Both the position numbers and the translations under genes were made by a program. The notes beneath the pieces were generated by a model. It was not told the DNA's origin, did no database searches, and worked only from the letters and a program-made list of their open reading frames with translations. 64,000 bases of DNA, taken from assembly GCA_947304355.1 (NCBI GenBank), contig CAMZAX010000010.1, positions 1 to 64,000 of the forward strand, read 5' to 3'. The DNA comes from an uncultured Selenomonadales bacterium (GTDB lineage: Bacteria; Bacillota; Negativicutes; Selenomonadales; Selenomonadaceae). Of the stretch, positions 23,824 to 32,704 are shown one piece after another (the stretch's first letter is position 1; each line of letters opens with the position of its first letter).

Positions 23824-25319
23824 AAAAATTTTTACTGATAATTTGCGCGGCGTTGCTGATTGCAGGTTGTGGCGACGACGTTAAGCAGATAAACTCAATC
23901 GACGACTTGAAGACGGCGCGAATCGGCGCGTGGCCTAAATGCGCCTACGAACTCAAGGCACGGGAAGTCTTGCCCGAAGCGCAATTCGTCGGTCTGGATT
24001 TTATCAGCGACCTCGTTCAAAATCTCAAGCAAAGAAAAATTGACGCGTTCGTTCTCGGAAAAACTTACGTCGAAAATCTTAAATTCGAGGGCGTCGACGT
24101 GGATTATCTGCCGCAATCTTTGGGCGACGTGCCAATTTCTTACGTCTTCACGAAAAACGAGCGCGGTCAGAAACTTTGCAATCAAATGAACGAATTCCTT
24201 GCCAAGGCCGAGGCGAGCGGCGAACTTGACGCGTTGCGAAATAAATGGCTCCACAGTGACGAAAGCAAACGAACTTTCACGAAGTCAAACCTTTCGGGCG
24301 AAAACGGCACTTTGAAGGTCACCACTGAAGCGAAAGGCACGCCGTTTGAATATTTGCGCGACGGGCAAGTCGTCGGCTTCGAGGTCGAACTTCTTGATAA
24401 ATTCTGCGCGGCTTACGGCTACGACTACGAAATAAAAGTGGATATCTTTGAGACGATGCTTATCGAAGTGACGACGGGCAGGATTGATATCGGAATGGAC
24501 GCGATTGAAATTTTGCCGGAGCGCGAAAAAAGTATGCTCTTCGCAAACCCGACCGACATTGAGCAGACCGTCGCCGTGATTAACCCCGGAACTTCCGGCA
24601 AAGAAAATTTTTTTGCCGCTCTTGAACACAGAATCAAAACTTCGCTCTTCGACGAAAACCGCTGGCGAATGATTCTTGAAGGCGCAGGCAGAACGTTGGC
24701 AATAACGTTGACGTCGACAATTTTCGGGACGTTGCTGGCTTTGGCGATGTACATGCTTTATCGCGAAGGCAACCGCCGCGTCAACAAGATAATCGACGAG
24801 ATTTATCGAACGCTGCAGGGTGTGCCGACAATGGTTTTGCTGTTGATTTTTTATTACGTCGTCTTCGCCAACTTCGACTTGCCTGCGATTATCGTGGCGA
24901 TCGTAGTCTTTTCAATCGTGCTGAGCATAACGGTATTCATCATGCTCAAGAGCGGCGCGGAGAGTATTTCGCGCGGGCAAACGGAGGCGGCTTTGTCGCT
25001 GGGCTATTCGGGGCGGCGGGCGTTCGTCAAGTTCATCTTGCCGCAAGTTGTGCGCAACAACTTCAAGCAATATCAGCTTGCGCTTAACGTGACGCTGTTG
25101 GAAACGGCGGTTGTCGGCTACATATCGGTGCAAGACTTGACAAGGGTTGCGGACTTGATTCGCGCCCGCACTTACGACGCCTTTGTCCCGCTAATCGCAA
25201 TCGCAATCGTCTATCTGCTGTTGTCGCGGTTGTTGCTGTTCGTGACGGACTGCATTGCCCGCCGCCTTGACCCGAAGAATCGGAGCCGCGAAAAAATTTT
25301 GGACGGTGTTAAGTTGTGA
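23820..25319 (+). CDS. Fused solute-binding lipoprotein / amino-acid ABC permease
   Basis: A 499-residue protein. It starts with a lipoprotein-type signal (LLIAGC, Cys17). Residues 20-140 look like one degenerate SBP_bac_3 unit, residues 155-275 a second (GTLKVTTEAKGTPFEYL, GRIDIGMDAIEILPERE), then a HisM/GlnP-type permease with about five helices and the EAA loop EAALSLGYSGRRAFVKFILPQ region. It is thus a single-chain importer partner for the ATPase that follows with overlapping codons. Polar amino acids are the family's usual substrates. The ORF track start 23712 is replaced by ATG 23820. Confidence 0.87.
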   Translation: MKKFLLIICAALLIAGCGDDVKQINSIDDLKTARIGAWPKCAYELKAREVLPEAQFVGLDFISDLVQNLKQRKIDAFVLGKTYVENLKFEGVDVDYLPQSLGDVPISYVFTKNERGQKLCNQMNEFLAKAEASGELDALRNKWLHSDESKRTFTKSNLSGENGTLKVTTEAKGTPFEYLRDGQVVGFEVELLDKFCAAYGYDYEIKVDIFETMLIEVTTGRIDIGMDAIEILPEREKSMLFANPTDIEQTVAVINPGTSGKENFFAALEHRIKTSLFDENRWRMILEGAGRTLAITLTSTIFGTLLALAMYMLYREGNRRVNKIIDEIYRTLQGVPTMVLLLIFYYVVFANFDLPAIIVAIVVFSIVLSITVFIMLKSGAESISRGQTEAALSLGYSGRRAFVKFILPQVVRNNFKQYQLALNVTLLETAVVGYISVQDLTRVADLIRARTYDAFVPLIAIAIVYLLLSRLLLFVTDCIARRLDPKNRSREKILDGVKL

Positions 25320-26434
25320 GCGAAATTATTTTGCGCGTTGAAAACTTGCGCAAGGAATACGGCAACGTCGCCCCGCTGAAAGGTGTCAGCTTGGAAGTTC
25401 GGCGCGGCGAGCGCATTACGATAATCGGCGGTTCGGGCACGGGCAAATCGACGTTCCTGCGCATGTTGAATCTTTTGGAGCGACCGACGGCAGGGAAAAT
25501 TTTTTTCGCGGGCGAGGAGATAACGGCGGCGGGTTGCAAGCTTGAATCGGTGCGACAACGAATCGGCATGATTTTCCAATCGTTCAATCTGTTCGCGGGC
25601 TTGACGGTGCTTGAAAACGCAATCGCCGCGCCCGTCGAGCTGAAAGGACTTTCTCGGCAGGCGGCTTGCGACAAGGCAAAGGCACTCTTCGCGAGCGTGG
25701 GCTTGTCCGAAAAACTTTTCAACTACCCCGACGAATTGAGCGGCGGGCAACAACAGCGTGCGGCGATTGTTCGGGCGTTGATGATGGAGCCGGAAATTTT
25801 GTTATTCGACGAACCCACCAGCGCGCTTGACCCGACGATGGTTGGCGAAGTGCTTGCCGTTATCCGTATGCTTGCCAAGCGCGATTTGACGATGCTTATC
25901 GTGACGCACGAGATGAACTTTGCCCGTGAAGTTGCCGACAGAGTTTTATTTTTCGCGGACGGTGAAATTTACGAACAGGGCACGCCCGCCGAAATTTTCG
26001 ACGCGCCGAAGCGTCCAAAGACCGTGGCGTTCATTCGGCGGCAAAAATATTTTCATTACGAAATTTCTGCGCGGACGTTCGACTTGCCGGCAATGCAGGG
26101 CGGCATTCAAGTCTTCGCGGAAAAATACGGGCTCGGCGCGAAAAATTTGCAACGCTTGCAACTTTGCAGCGAGGAGCTGATTTACGCAATGCTCGGCGGC
26201 TGTTACGACGCGGGCGACGAAATTTTCATGACGCTTGAAATTGTCTACGTCGAGGCGGAAAAAATTTTAGAGCTGAATCTCACGTGCGGCGGCGCGGCGT
26301 TCAATCCCTTCGACGAAAAAATTTCCGACGGCGACGATGATTTGGGCGTCAAAATTCTGCGCGGCTTAACGAAAGATTTTTCCTGCACACGCGACGGCGG
26401 CTTGAATCAAGTTCGCTTGCGGCTCAAAGACTGA
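25316..26434 (+). CDS. Amino-acid ABC transporter ATPase with C-terminal RsbW-like HATPase domain
   Basis: The first ~245 residues are a GlnQ-type ATPase: Walker A GGSGTGKST, LSGGQQQR, ILLFDEPTSALD, H-loop VTHE. Family members normally end there; this one has about 125 more residues. The tail, with LQRLQLCSEELIYAML, FNPFDEK, DDDLGVKILRGL and CTRDGGLNQVRLRL, follows the pattern of HATPase_c_2 (anti-sigma/RsbW-like) domains. The N-box asparagine expected after the glutamate is not evident, so ATP binding there is doubtful. GTG 25316 overlaps the permease stop. Confidence 0.85.
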   Translation: MSEIILRVENLRKEYGNVAPLKGVSLEVRRGERITIIGGSGTGKSTFLRMLNLLERPTAGKIFFAGEEITAAGCKLESVRQRIGMIFQSFNLFAGLTVLENAIAAPVELKGLSRQAACDKAKALFASVGLSEKLFNYPDELSGGQQQRAAIVRALMMEPEILLFDEPTSALDPTMVGEVLAVIRMLAKRDLTMLIVTHEMNFAREVADRVLFFADGEIYEQGTPAEIFDAPKRPKTVAFIRRQKYFHYEISARTFDLPAMQGGIQVFAEKYGLGAKNLQRLQLCSEELIYAMLGGCYDAGDEIFMTLEIVYVEAEKILELNLTCGGAAFNPFDEKISDGDDDLGVKILRGLTKDFSCTRDGGLNQVRLRLKD

Positions 26435-26436
26435 TT

Positions 26437-26461
26437 CTGTCAGCGCGGCAGGATTTTTTTT
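26437..26461 (+). terminator. Probable terminator after the ABC operon
   Basis: A short stem CTGTC/GGCAG with loop AGCGC is followed by GA and eight T. The stem is only 5 bp, so strength is uncertain. Confidence 0.5.
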
Positions 26462-26462
26462 G

Positions 26463-26540
26463 TTAGTTAGGAATTAGGAGTGAAGAGTTAGGAGTTATGT
26501 AAAGCAAAATTTAACTCCTACCTCCTAACTCCTAATTGAT
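26463..26540. repeat. Heptamer (AGGAGTT) array forming a 26-bp imperfect inverted repeat
   Basis: TTAGGAG-type heptamers run one way at 26472-26497 and the complementary way at 26512-26537, leaving a 14-base spacer. The arms match over 26 bases with a few mismatches, so the RNA would fold into a long hairpin just upstream of the autotransporter. No clear promoter was found in this gap. Confidence 0.7.
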
Positions 26541-26557
26541 AGAAAGGCAGTGATGTT

Positions 26558-29500
26558 ATGTTACGACAAATTTCCAAGAACGTCAGGAGGCGAATCGCAA
26601 AAACGTTGGCGGCGGCTTTGGTCGTCGGCTGTCCGCTGTCGGCTTCCGCTATGGAGACTTACTCAATCGGTTGGGACGGCAAGCAACTGTTCGAGGTGCA
26701 ATACTACGGCACTGAAGACAAAACCGAAACCACGACGAATTTTTTCAACCAGGATAACGATTTTTCGTCCGCCGGTCTGCTCGTCTACAACTTGACGCCA
26801 AGCATGAAGTACGCGCTCAACAAAGCCTTTTACTGGTGGGCTGAAATTATCGCGCCCGGTGCTGTCGTCAATCAGCCCGCGCAGTACTTCGTAGGCAACT
26901 ACACCGATTCCAACGCCGACGCCGCGTCAATTTCAAAACTTTACGGCGTAGAGACAAGAAATCCCAACCTGTTCAGCGAAATCTTTCAACGCGGCAGAGT
27001 CGTCGACTACTTCGCGGACGTGAACGACTACATGACAAGGAAAGCTCTCGGCGCGATTGTTCAAGACGCTTACGGGCAAATTCGTATCGGGCAAAACCTC
27101 GGAATAAACGAAGGCGACGGCGAATACGGCTGGGTCAATACCGATTATTACGCCTTCCCGATTGCGCAGGCTATGAAGAGCGACGACCTTACGCCCGTCA
27201 TGTTCCACGAAATCGGACACAGCTTGGGAATTTCGGCCGACAGACGCGACAATCCTTATAATTTGACTTTCGACGGCTACGAAGTTTTGAGTTTTGGCGA
27301 CGGCGCGGACAATCCGTATCAATACACTTCGCACTTGCGCGACCAATTCGGCGGGACTCCTCACAGCAACGCTTTGATACTTACGCAAGAAATGTTCAAC
27401 GACGCGACGTTTCGCAATAACTACCTCGCGGCGACGGGCAGGGAATTGACGATTGACGACGCCTTTATCGTCGACGCCGATATCACCGGCTCAACGGGAC
27501 GCGCCGGCAGAGTCGGGGCTTACTTCGTCGGCGACAACGTTTTGGAAGTTTTGGACGGCAAGACCTTCACGCGCTTTGACGGCGTGCAAGTCAGCGGCAT
27601 TCCGATTAATCTTTGGGAAGGCTCGCCGAAATTCCCCGAAATCAGTCACAGCGAACTTGCCCGCTCTTTAATGAGCCATCAACTCTATCGCAGTTACAAC
27701 AACTTCATTGAGGCGGAACTCGCGCTTCTTCAAGACATCGGCTACAACATCGACAGGAAAAATTTTTACGGCTATTCGGTTTACAATGACGGCTTGACGT
27801 TGACCAACGACGCGGGCTTTTCTGCGCGGGCTAACGGTCAATACGTCGACGGCTACAATTCCTCGACAATGGGCGTCGGCTTGCACGTCTTCGGCTCCTA
27901 CAACACAATCGCGCAACGCGGCGACATCTGGACGAACGGCGCGGGCGCGGCGGGCATTCGCGTCGACGGCATTAACGACACGGTAATCGTCCCGCAGGGC
28001 ACCGAAATTCATTCGGACGGCTCGCTCGGCACGGGCGTCATGGTTGCTTACGGCAAGAACAACAACGTCATAATCAACGGCACCGTCACTGCCAACGGCG
28101 AAGGCGGCAACGCGGTGCACTTTGAATTCGGCGCGAACTCTCTCGGCGGCACGTTTGAATATCGCGGCTCCTATCTGCGCTACACAAGAAACATCAACTC
28201 TTTGGACGGTCAGTTGGTCGGTGCGCAGAATCGCGGCTTAACGGAAATTATTCACCGCAACGACGACTACAGCATAACCGATTTGGTAAACGGCGACCTC
28301 AATGCGCCGATGGGTTCGATAACCGTCAACGGCAAGCTCGAATCGAAAGACGGCTCGGCGATTTATATCGCTGAAGAAAGTTTCGTCGACCGAATCGACA
28401 TCAACAAGGGCGCGGAGATTAACGGCGACATCAATTCCGTTTGGAAACAATTCGACGAGGACGAATACGGACTTCAAACCACCGCGCAGACCGTCACTTA
28501 TCAAGCGGCGCAACGCGACGACCTCGGCAACATCACGGGCTTTGAGACGAAGACCGGCATCATTGAGCCGCTTTATATCCAGTACAACGGCGGCAATTAC
28601 GTTTACGACCGCTATATCCCCGACCTCGTGACGCAACTGAACTTCAACGCTCAAGACGGCGAAATTTTCTATAACGGCGACATCAACGGCTTCGACAACA
28701 TGAAAATGAACGTCACGAGCGGCACGCTGTACTACGGCGGCACGGCTAACGTTGTCAACACAAACGTCGCTTACGGCGCGCGGCTCTTCGGCGGCAACTA
28801 CACGCTTTTCGACATGACGGAGCGCATGGCGGACGGCTTCAGCGATTGGACGACGGGCAAATTTATCAATCACGGCACGATAGGCGCAATGACGATTAAC
28901 GGCGATTTGATTTCCGACGGCGCGATAACGGGCGTCAACGGCTACACGAACGGCAACGTCATCGTCAACGGCGCGGCTCACGTCGAAGGCACGACCGCAA
29001 TCGCGACCAACATGCTGCCCGGCGAAACCACTCCGATTTTGGCGGCGGCGAACATCACGGGTAATCTTGCCAACGCGACGACGGCGGCTCCCGTCAGCGG
29101 CATGTTGAGCAACACGGGCGCGGTTGTCGGCAACACGATTCAAACGACGGCGCACGCCTCCAACAACATGGGCAACTTGAATTCGACGCAGGCGGCAAGC
29201 TTCGACGCGGCAAACGACATGAACACGGCTTTGGCAGGCGACGCGCGACGCGAACAGCTCCGCCCGCTTTACAACTTCGACGCGGCGACGGCTCGGACTG
29301 CGCTTGAAAAAATGGGCACGTCGCACGCTCCGCAGATGATGAGTTACGCGCAACAGAGCACTTTGGCAAGCCGACTGATTGCCGACCGTTTGAGCGCGAA
29401 AGATTTTTCCGACGACGCTTGGGTTAAATTCAGCAAGGACTGGGGCAAACTCTACGGCGGCGACAAATTCCACGGTCAAGCGATTTCGGGCGGCTGGGAT

Positions 29501-30184
29501 AAACAATTCAGCGACAAGTGGCGCGGCGGCATTTTCGTCAGCTACAACGCAACGACCCTCGACAACGGCAACATCTACGACACGCGCGGCGGACTTTACG
29601 GCGGTTTCAAGAGCGGCGCGGATTCGGCGTTCGTTTACGTCGACGGCGGCTCGGTTCGCAACAAACTTTCGCGCGGACTGAATTCGTTGGGGCTCGGCAC
29701 TTCGGCGAAATACCACGGAAGAATTTTTGAGATCGGCGGCGAATACAAACGCGACCTCACGCCCGACAAAGATTATCACGTCAGCCCGTTTATCGGTCTG
29801 CAGGCGTCGCACATGAAACAAAACGCCTACAACGAACGCGGCGCGGGCATTTACAATCAGCACGTCCGCTCCAAGACGAACAGTTACTTCGCGGGTCAGC
29901 TCGGTCTTGAATATCGCAAAGACTTTGAGCGCGGGAATTTGGCGGCGCGAATCGGCGTGCGTCACGCGTTCAGCGGCGCGGCTCCGGAATTGCGTTTCAG
30001 CTACGAAGGCGGCGGCAACTCCTACACCCTGCGCAATCGTCAAGACAAAACGCATTTCATCCTGTCGTTGAGCGGCGAAAACGAATTCGCGAACAACTGG
30101 ACGTTCGGCGGCGAAATTTACTTGCAAAAGGGCAGTCACGACCGTGACTTGTCTGCGTCGGTGTTCCTGCGCAAAGTCTGGTAA
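26558..30184 (+). CDS. Autotransporter with N-terminal zinc metalloprotease-like domain
   Basis: A 1208-residue outer-membrane protein. A signal peptide covers residues 1-31 (RRRIAKTLAAALVVG...ASA). The passenger begins with a protease-like domain with HEIGHSLGI at residues 217-225 and ELALLQDIGY near 390, the latter typical of secreted metalloproteases. A long repetitive middle rich in N-G-x-V/I (for example NDTVIVPQGTEI, NNNVIINGTVT) fits a beta-helix. The last ~270 residues (from about WVKFSKDWGKLYGG) form an autotransporter beta-barrel ending in VFLRKVW. The usual third zinc ligand position HExxHxxGxxH/D holds Ala, with Asp one place later. GAAAGG lies upstream. Its presence argues for a diderm host. 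Confidence 0.88.
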   Translation: MLRQISKNVRRRIAKTLAAALVVGCPLSASAMETYSIGWDGKQLFEVQYYGTEDKTETTTNFFNQDNDFSSAGLLVYNLTPSMKYALNKAFYWWAEIIAPGAVVNQPAQYFVGNYTDSNADAASISKLYGVETRNPNLFSEIFQRGRVVDYFADVNDYMTRKALGAIVQDAYGQIRIGQNLGINEGDGEYGWVNTDYYAFPIAQAMKSDDLTPVMFHEIGHSLGISADRRDNPYNLTFDGYEVLSFGDGADNPYQYTSHLRDQFGGTPHSNALILTQEMFNDATFRNNYLAATGRELTIDDAFIVDADITGSTGRAGRVGAYFVGDNVLEVLDGKTFTRFDGVQVSGIPINLWEGSPKFPEISHSELARSLMSHQLYRSYNNFIEAELALLQDIGYNIDRKNFYGYSVYNDGLTLTNDAGFSARANGQYVDGYNSSTMGVGLHVFGSYNTIAQRGDIWTNGAGAAGIRVDGINDTVIVPQGTEIHSDGSLGTGVMVAYGKNNNVIINGTVTANGEGGNAVHFEFGANSLGGTFEYRGSYLRYTRNINSLDGQLVGAQNRGLTEIIHRNDDYSITDLVNGDLNAPMGSITVNGKLESKDGSAIYIAEESFVDRIDINKGAEINGDINSVWKQFDEDEYGLQTTAQTVTYQAAQRDDLGNITGFETKTGIIEPLYIQYNGGNYVYDRYIPDLVTQLNFNAQDGEIFYNGDINGFDNMKMNVTSGTLYYGGTANVVNTNVAYGARLFGGNYTLFDMTERMADGFSDWTTGKFINHGTIGAMTINGDLISDGAITGVNGYTNGNVIVNGAAHVEGTTAIATNMLPGETTPILAAANITGNLANATTAAPVSGMLSNTGAVVGNTIQTTAHASNNMGNLNSTQAASFDAANDMNTALAGDARREQLRPLYNFDAATARTALEKMGTSHAPQMMSYAQQSTLASRLIADRLSAKDFSDDAWVKFSKDWGKLYGGDKFHGQAISGGWDKQFSDKWRGGIFVSYNATTLDNGNIYDTRGGLYGGFKSGADSAFVYVDGGSVRNKLSRGLNSLGLGTSAKYHGRIFEIGGEYKRDLTPDKDYHVSPFIGLQASHMKQNAYNERGAGIYNQHVRSKTNSYFAGQLGLEYRKDFERGNLAARIGVRHAFSGAAPELRFSYEGGGNSYTLRNRQDKTHFILSLSGENEFANNWTFGGEIYLQKGSHDRDLSASVFLRKVW

Positions 30185-30189
30185 TGAAC

Positions 30190-30218
30190 TTGTCCCTTGG
30201 CGCGTTCCCTGCTATAAT
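30190..30218 (+). promoter_or_regulatory. Promoter of purF
   Basis: TTGTCC, 17 bases and TATAAT lie just after the autotransporter stop and about 100 bases before purF. Confidence 0.7.
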
Positions 30219-30271
30219 TAACACGCAAGCATTTTCAATAATCGCAGTCAGCGTGGCGCAAAAATTTTCAT

Positions 30272-30303
30272 CATTGCGCATTACGCATTTCGCATTACGC
30301 ATT
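30272..30303. repeat. Heptamer (CATTACG) array in the purF leader
   Basis: CATTGCG, CATTACG, CATTTCG, CATTACG, CATT in tandem, period 7, immediately before the purF ribosome site. A closely related array sits at 44940-44972. Confidence 0.7.
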
Positions 30304-30320
30304 GAAAAGGGGTGGCGTCA

Positions 30321-31748
30321 ATGGATTTCGGAATTGGTTCGATGGGCGAATCGTGCGGAGTGTTCGGCATGTACGACCTCGACGGCGGCGACGTGGCGGC
30401 TACGATTTACTACGGGCTTTACGCCTTGCAACATCGCGGGCAAGAAAGCGCGGGCATTGCGGTAACCGACACGGCGACGCGCAACGACAAAGTTTTTTGC
30501 CACAAAGATCTCGGACGCGTCAACAAAGTATTCAACGCGGAAAACATTGCGGCATTGGACGGCAACCTCGGCGTCGGACACGTGCGCTACTCGACGGCGG
30601 GCGCGTCCACTCGCGAAAATTCTCAGCCGCTTGTTTTGGCGTATATCAAAGGCACGCTCATGCTCGCGCACAACGGCAACTTGGTCAACGCCCCGCGACT
30701 GCGACGGGAATTGGCGGCGGGCGGCGCGATTTTCCAGACGACAACAGATTCCGAAACGATTGCTTACCACATTGCCCGCGAACGCGTCAAATCCCGCTCG
30801 GTGCAGGAGGCGACCGTCCGCGCGCTGAAAAAAGTTCAAGGTTCCTATTCGCTCGTCGTCGCCAGTCCGCGCAAGCTTATCGGTGCCCGCGACCCGTGGG
30901 GCTTTCGTCCGCTGGTTATCGGCAAGCTCGGCAACGCTTATATAATCACCTCGGAGACATGCGCGCTGGAAACCATTGACGCGGAATTTATTCGCGACGT
31001 GGAGCCCGGTGAAGTCGTCACGATTTTCCAGAACGGCAGAATCGAATCCAACATGGAACTCGCCCTACCCAAGGAGAAAACCGCGCGCTGTGTCTTCGAG
31101 TATATTTATTTTTGCCGCCCCGATACGACGTTCGACGGCATGAGCGTCACGCGTTCGCGGCTTATCGCGGGCAAGTTGTTGGCGCGCATTCACCCGATTG
31201 ACGCGGATTTGGTCGTCGGCGTCCCCGAAAGCGGCAACATGGCTGCTGTCGGTTACTCAATGGCGTCGGGCATTCCTTACGGCATCGCCTTCACGAAGAA
31301 CACTTACGTCGGGCGCACGTTCATCAAGCCGCAACAGTCAAGCCGTATGCAAAGCGTCAAAGTCAAGCTCAACGTCCTGCGCGACGTGGTTGCCGGCAAG
31401 CGGATTGTCATGATTGACGATTCGATTGTTCGCGGCACGACAAGCGGGCAAATCGTCAACATGTTGCGGGAAGCGGGCGCGGCTGAAGTTCACGTGCGCG
31501 TTTCGAGCCCGCCGTTTTGTCACCCGTGTTATTTCGGCATTGACATTCCGAGCCGCGAGCAGTTGATTGCTCACAATCGGAGCGTCGAGGAGATTTGCAA
31601 GATTCTTGGCGCGGATTCGTTGGGATACTTGCCAATCGGTTGCCTTGACGAGATGGCGGGCGGGCGCGAACTGTGCACGGCCTGTTTCAGCGGCGACTAC
31701 CCGATTCCCCCGCCGACCGAAGACATTCGCGGCGAATACTTAAAATAG
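30321..31748 (+). CDS. purF: Amidophosphoribosyltransferase, Fe-S type
   Basis: Catalyses the first committed step of purine synthesis, PRPP plus glutamine to phosphoribosylamine. ATG 30321 follows AAAGGGG by 8 bases and gives a short propeptide (MDFGIGSMGES) ahead of the catalytic Cys of the class II glutaminase (CGVFGMYDL). GHVRYST and the PRPP loop VMIDDSIVRGTT are present. Cysteines at RCVFEYIYF, CHPCYFG and LCTACF correspond to the four ligands of the 4Fe-4S cluster of the Bacillus-type enzyme. No other pur gene is adjacent. 475 residues. Confidence 0.94.
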   Translation: MDFGIGSMGESCGVFGMYDLDGGDVAATIYYGLYALQHRGQESAGIAVTDTATRNDKVFCHKDLGRVNKVFNAENIAALDGNLGVGHVRYSTAGASTRENSQPLVLAYIKGTLMLAHNGNLVNAPRLRRELAAGGAIFQTTTDSETIAYHIARERVKSRSVQEATVRALKKVQGSYSLVVASPRKLIGARDPWGFRPLVIGKLGNAYIITSETCALETIDAEFIRDVEPGEVVTIFQNGRIESNMELALPKEKTARCVFEYIYFCRPDTTFDGMSVTRSRLIAGKLLARIHPIDADLVVGVPESGNMAAVGYSMASGIPYGIAFTKNTYVGRTFIKPQQSSRMQSVKVKLNVLRDVVAGKRIVMIDDSIVRGTTSGQIVNMLREAGAAEVHVRVSSPPFCHPCYFGIDIPSREQLIAHNRSVEEICKILGADSLGYLPIGCLDEMAGGRELCTACFSGDYPIPPPTEDIRGEYLK

Positions 31749-31780
31749 TTAGGAGTTAGGAATTAGGAGTTAGGAGTTAA
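31746..31780. repeat. Heptamer (TTAGGAG) array after purF
   Basis: TTAGGAG, TTAGGAA, TTAGGAG, TTAGGAG in tandem, starting at the purF stop and ending shortly before the nitroreductase ribosome site. It is the same unit as the arms at 26472-26537. Confidence 0.7.
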
Positions 31781-31807
31781 ATTCTAGTCCCTTAGGAGGT
31801 TTTAATT

Positions 31808-32320
31808 ATGAGTTTCTTGGATTTGGCAAAGGCGCGGTATTCTTGCCGCAAGCTGACGGACGCGGCGATTGAACCCGAAAAAATCGAACGCATCTTGCAA
31901 GCGGCGATTGCGGCACCCACCGCGAAGAACGAGCAACGCTACACGATTTGGGCTGTCCAATCGCCCGAAGCCTTCGACAAGCTCAAGCAGACGACGCCTT
32001 ACACGTTCGGAGCGGCTTTGGCGTTCGTCGTCGGCGCGCAACGCGACGGAGCCTTCGACAGACCCTTCGACAACAAAAATTTCGCGGAGATTGACGCGGC
32101 GATTGTCGCGACGCATTTGATGTTGGCTGTGCAGGACGAAGGACTCGGCACGACGTGGGTCGGCTGGTTCGACGCGCCCAAGCTGCAGGAACTCTTCCCC
32201 GAAATGCAGGGTTACGAGCTGATTGCGATTTTCCCCGTCGGCTGCCCCGCGCAGGACGCAAAGCCGCATGTTCGTCACGAAGATCGTCGCCCGCTTAAAG
32301 AAGTCGTCGTCGAACTGTGA
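31808..32320 (+). CDS. Nitroreductase family protein
   Basis: A 170-residue FMN-dependent oxidoreductase-like protein. The start MSFLDLAKARYSCRKLTD matches the family's SxR FMN-phosphate motif (normally S-x-R-x-F/Y). AAPTAKNEQ and GLGTTWVGWFD fit FMN and dimer contacts. The substrate is not known. AGGAGG lies 8 bases before ATG. The stop overlaps the GTG start of yraN. Confidence 0.87.
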   Translation: MSFLDLAKARYSCRKLTDAAIEPEKIERILQAAIAAPTAKNEQRYTIWAVQSPEAFDKLKQTTPYTFGAALAFVVGAQRDGAFDRPFDNKNFAEIDAAIVATHLMLAVQDEGLGTTWVGWFDAPKLQELFPEMQGYELIAIFPVGCPAQDAKPHVRHEDRRPLKEVVVEL

Positions 32321-32688
32321 ACACCAAGGTTGCGGGCAATTTCGGCGAAGACTGCGCGGCAAAATTCCTTGCGGACAACGGTTACACAATCGTCGCGAGG
32401 AATTTTCGCATTCGGTCGGCGGAGATTGACATAATCGCGCAACGCGACGGCGTGCTTGCTTTCGTTGAAGTCAAGGCGCGGTCGAGCGTTCGTCATGGCT
32501 TGCCGAGCGAGGCCGTCACCCTTCGCAAGCAAAAAAAAATTATCGCGGCGGCAGGCGTTTTCTTGCAAGACGAAACATTTTGCGACTGCGCCTGTCGCTT
32601 TGACGTTGTGGAAGTCTATTTGGACGGCGAAAGCGTCGAAGAGATTAACCATATCGAAAATGCTTTTGAAGTCACGCAAGAATTTTAA
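32317..32688 (+). CDS. YraN/UPF0102 family endonuclease-like protein
   Basis: A 123-residue protein with the Holliday-junction-resolvase-like pattern of this family: GNFGEDCAAKFLADNGY, AEIDIIAQRDGVLAFVEVKAR (the E-x-D...E-x-K catalytic arrangement), then a shorter C-terminus. Cellular role is not established. GTG start overlaps the previous stop (GTGA). It is commonly found near comM in Firmicutes, as here, two genes upstream. Confidence 0.87.
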   Translation: MNTKVAGNFGEDCAAKFLADNGYTIVARNFRIRSAEIDIIAQRDGVLAFVEVKARSSVRHGLPSEAVTLRKQKKIIAAAGVFLQDETFCDCACRFDVVEVYLDGESVEEINHIENAFEVTQEF

Positions 32689-32704
32689 GGAAGGTTGAAA
32701 AAAA

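Noticed and set aside
26463-26540. Possible CRISPR array at the repeat region
   Set aside because: The units are 7 bases without unique spacers, and no cas genes are present.
28238-30139. 633-residue minus-strand ORF opposite the autotransporter
   Set aside because: It is the complement of a GC-rich repetitive gene, rich in Arg/Val/Ala with no domain pattern or ribosome site. The plus-strand protein has a signal peptide and a beta-barrel.
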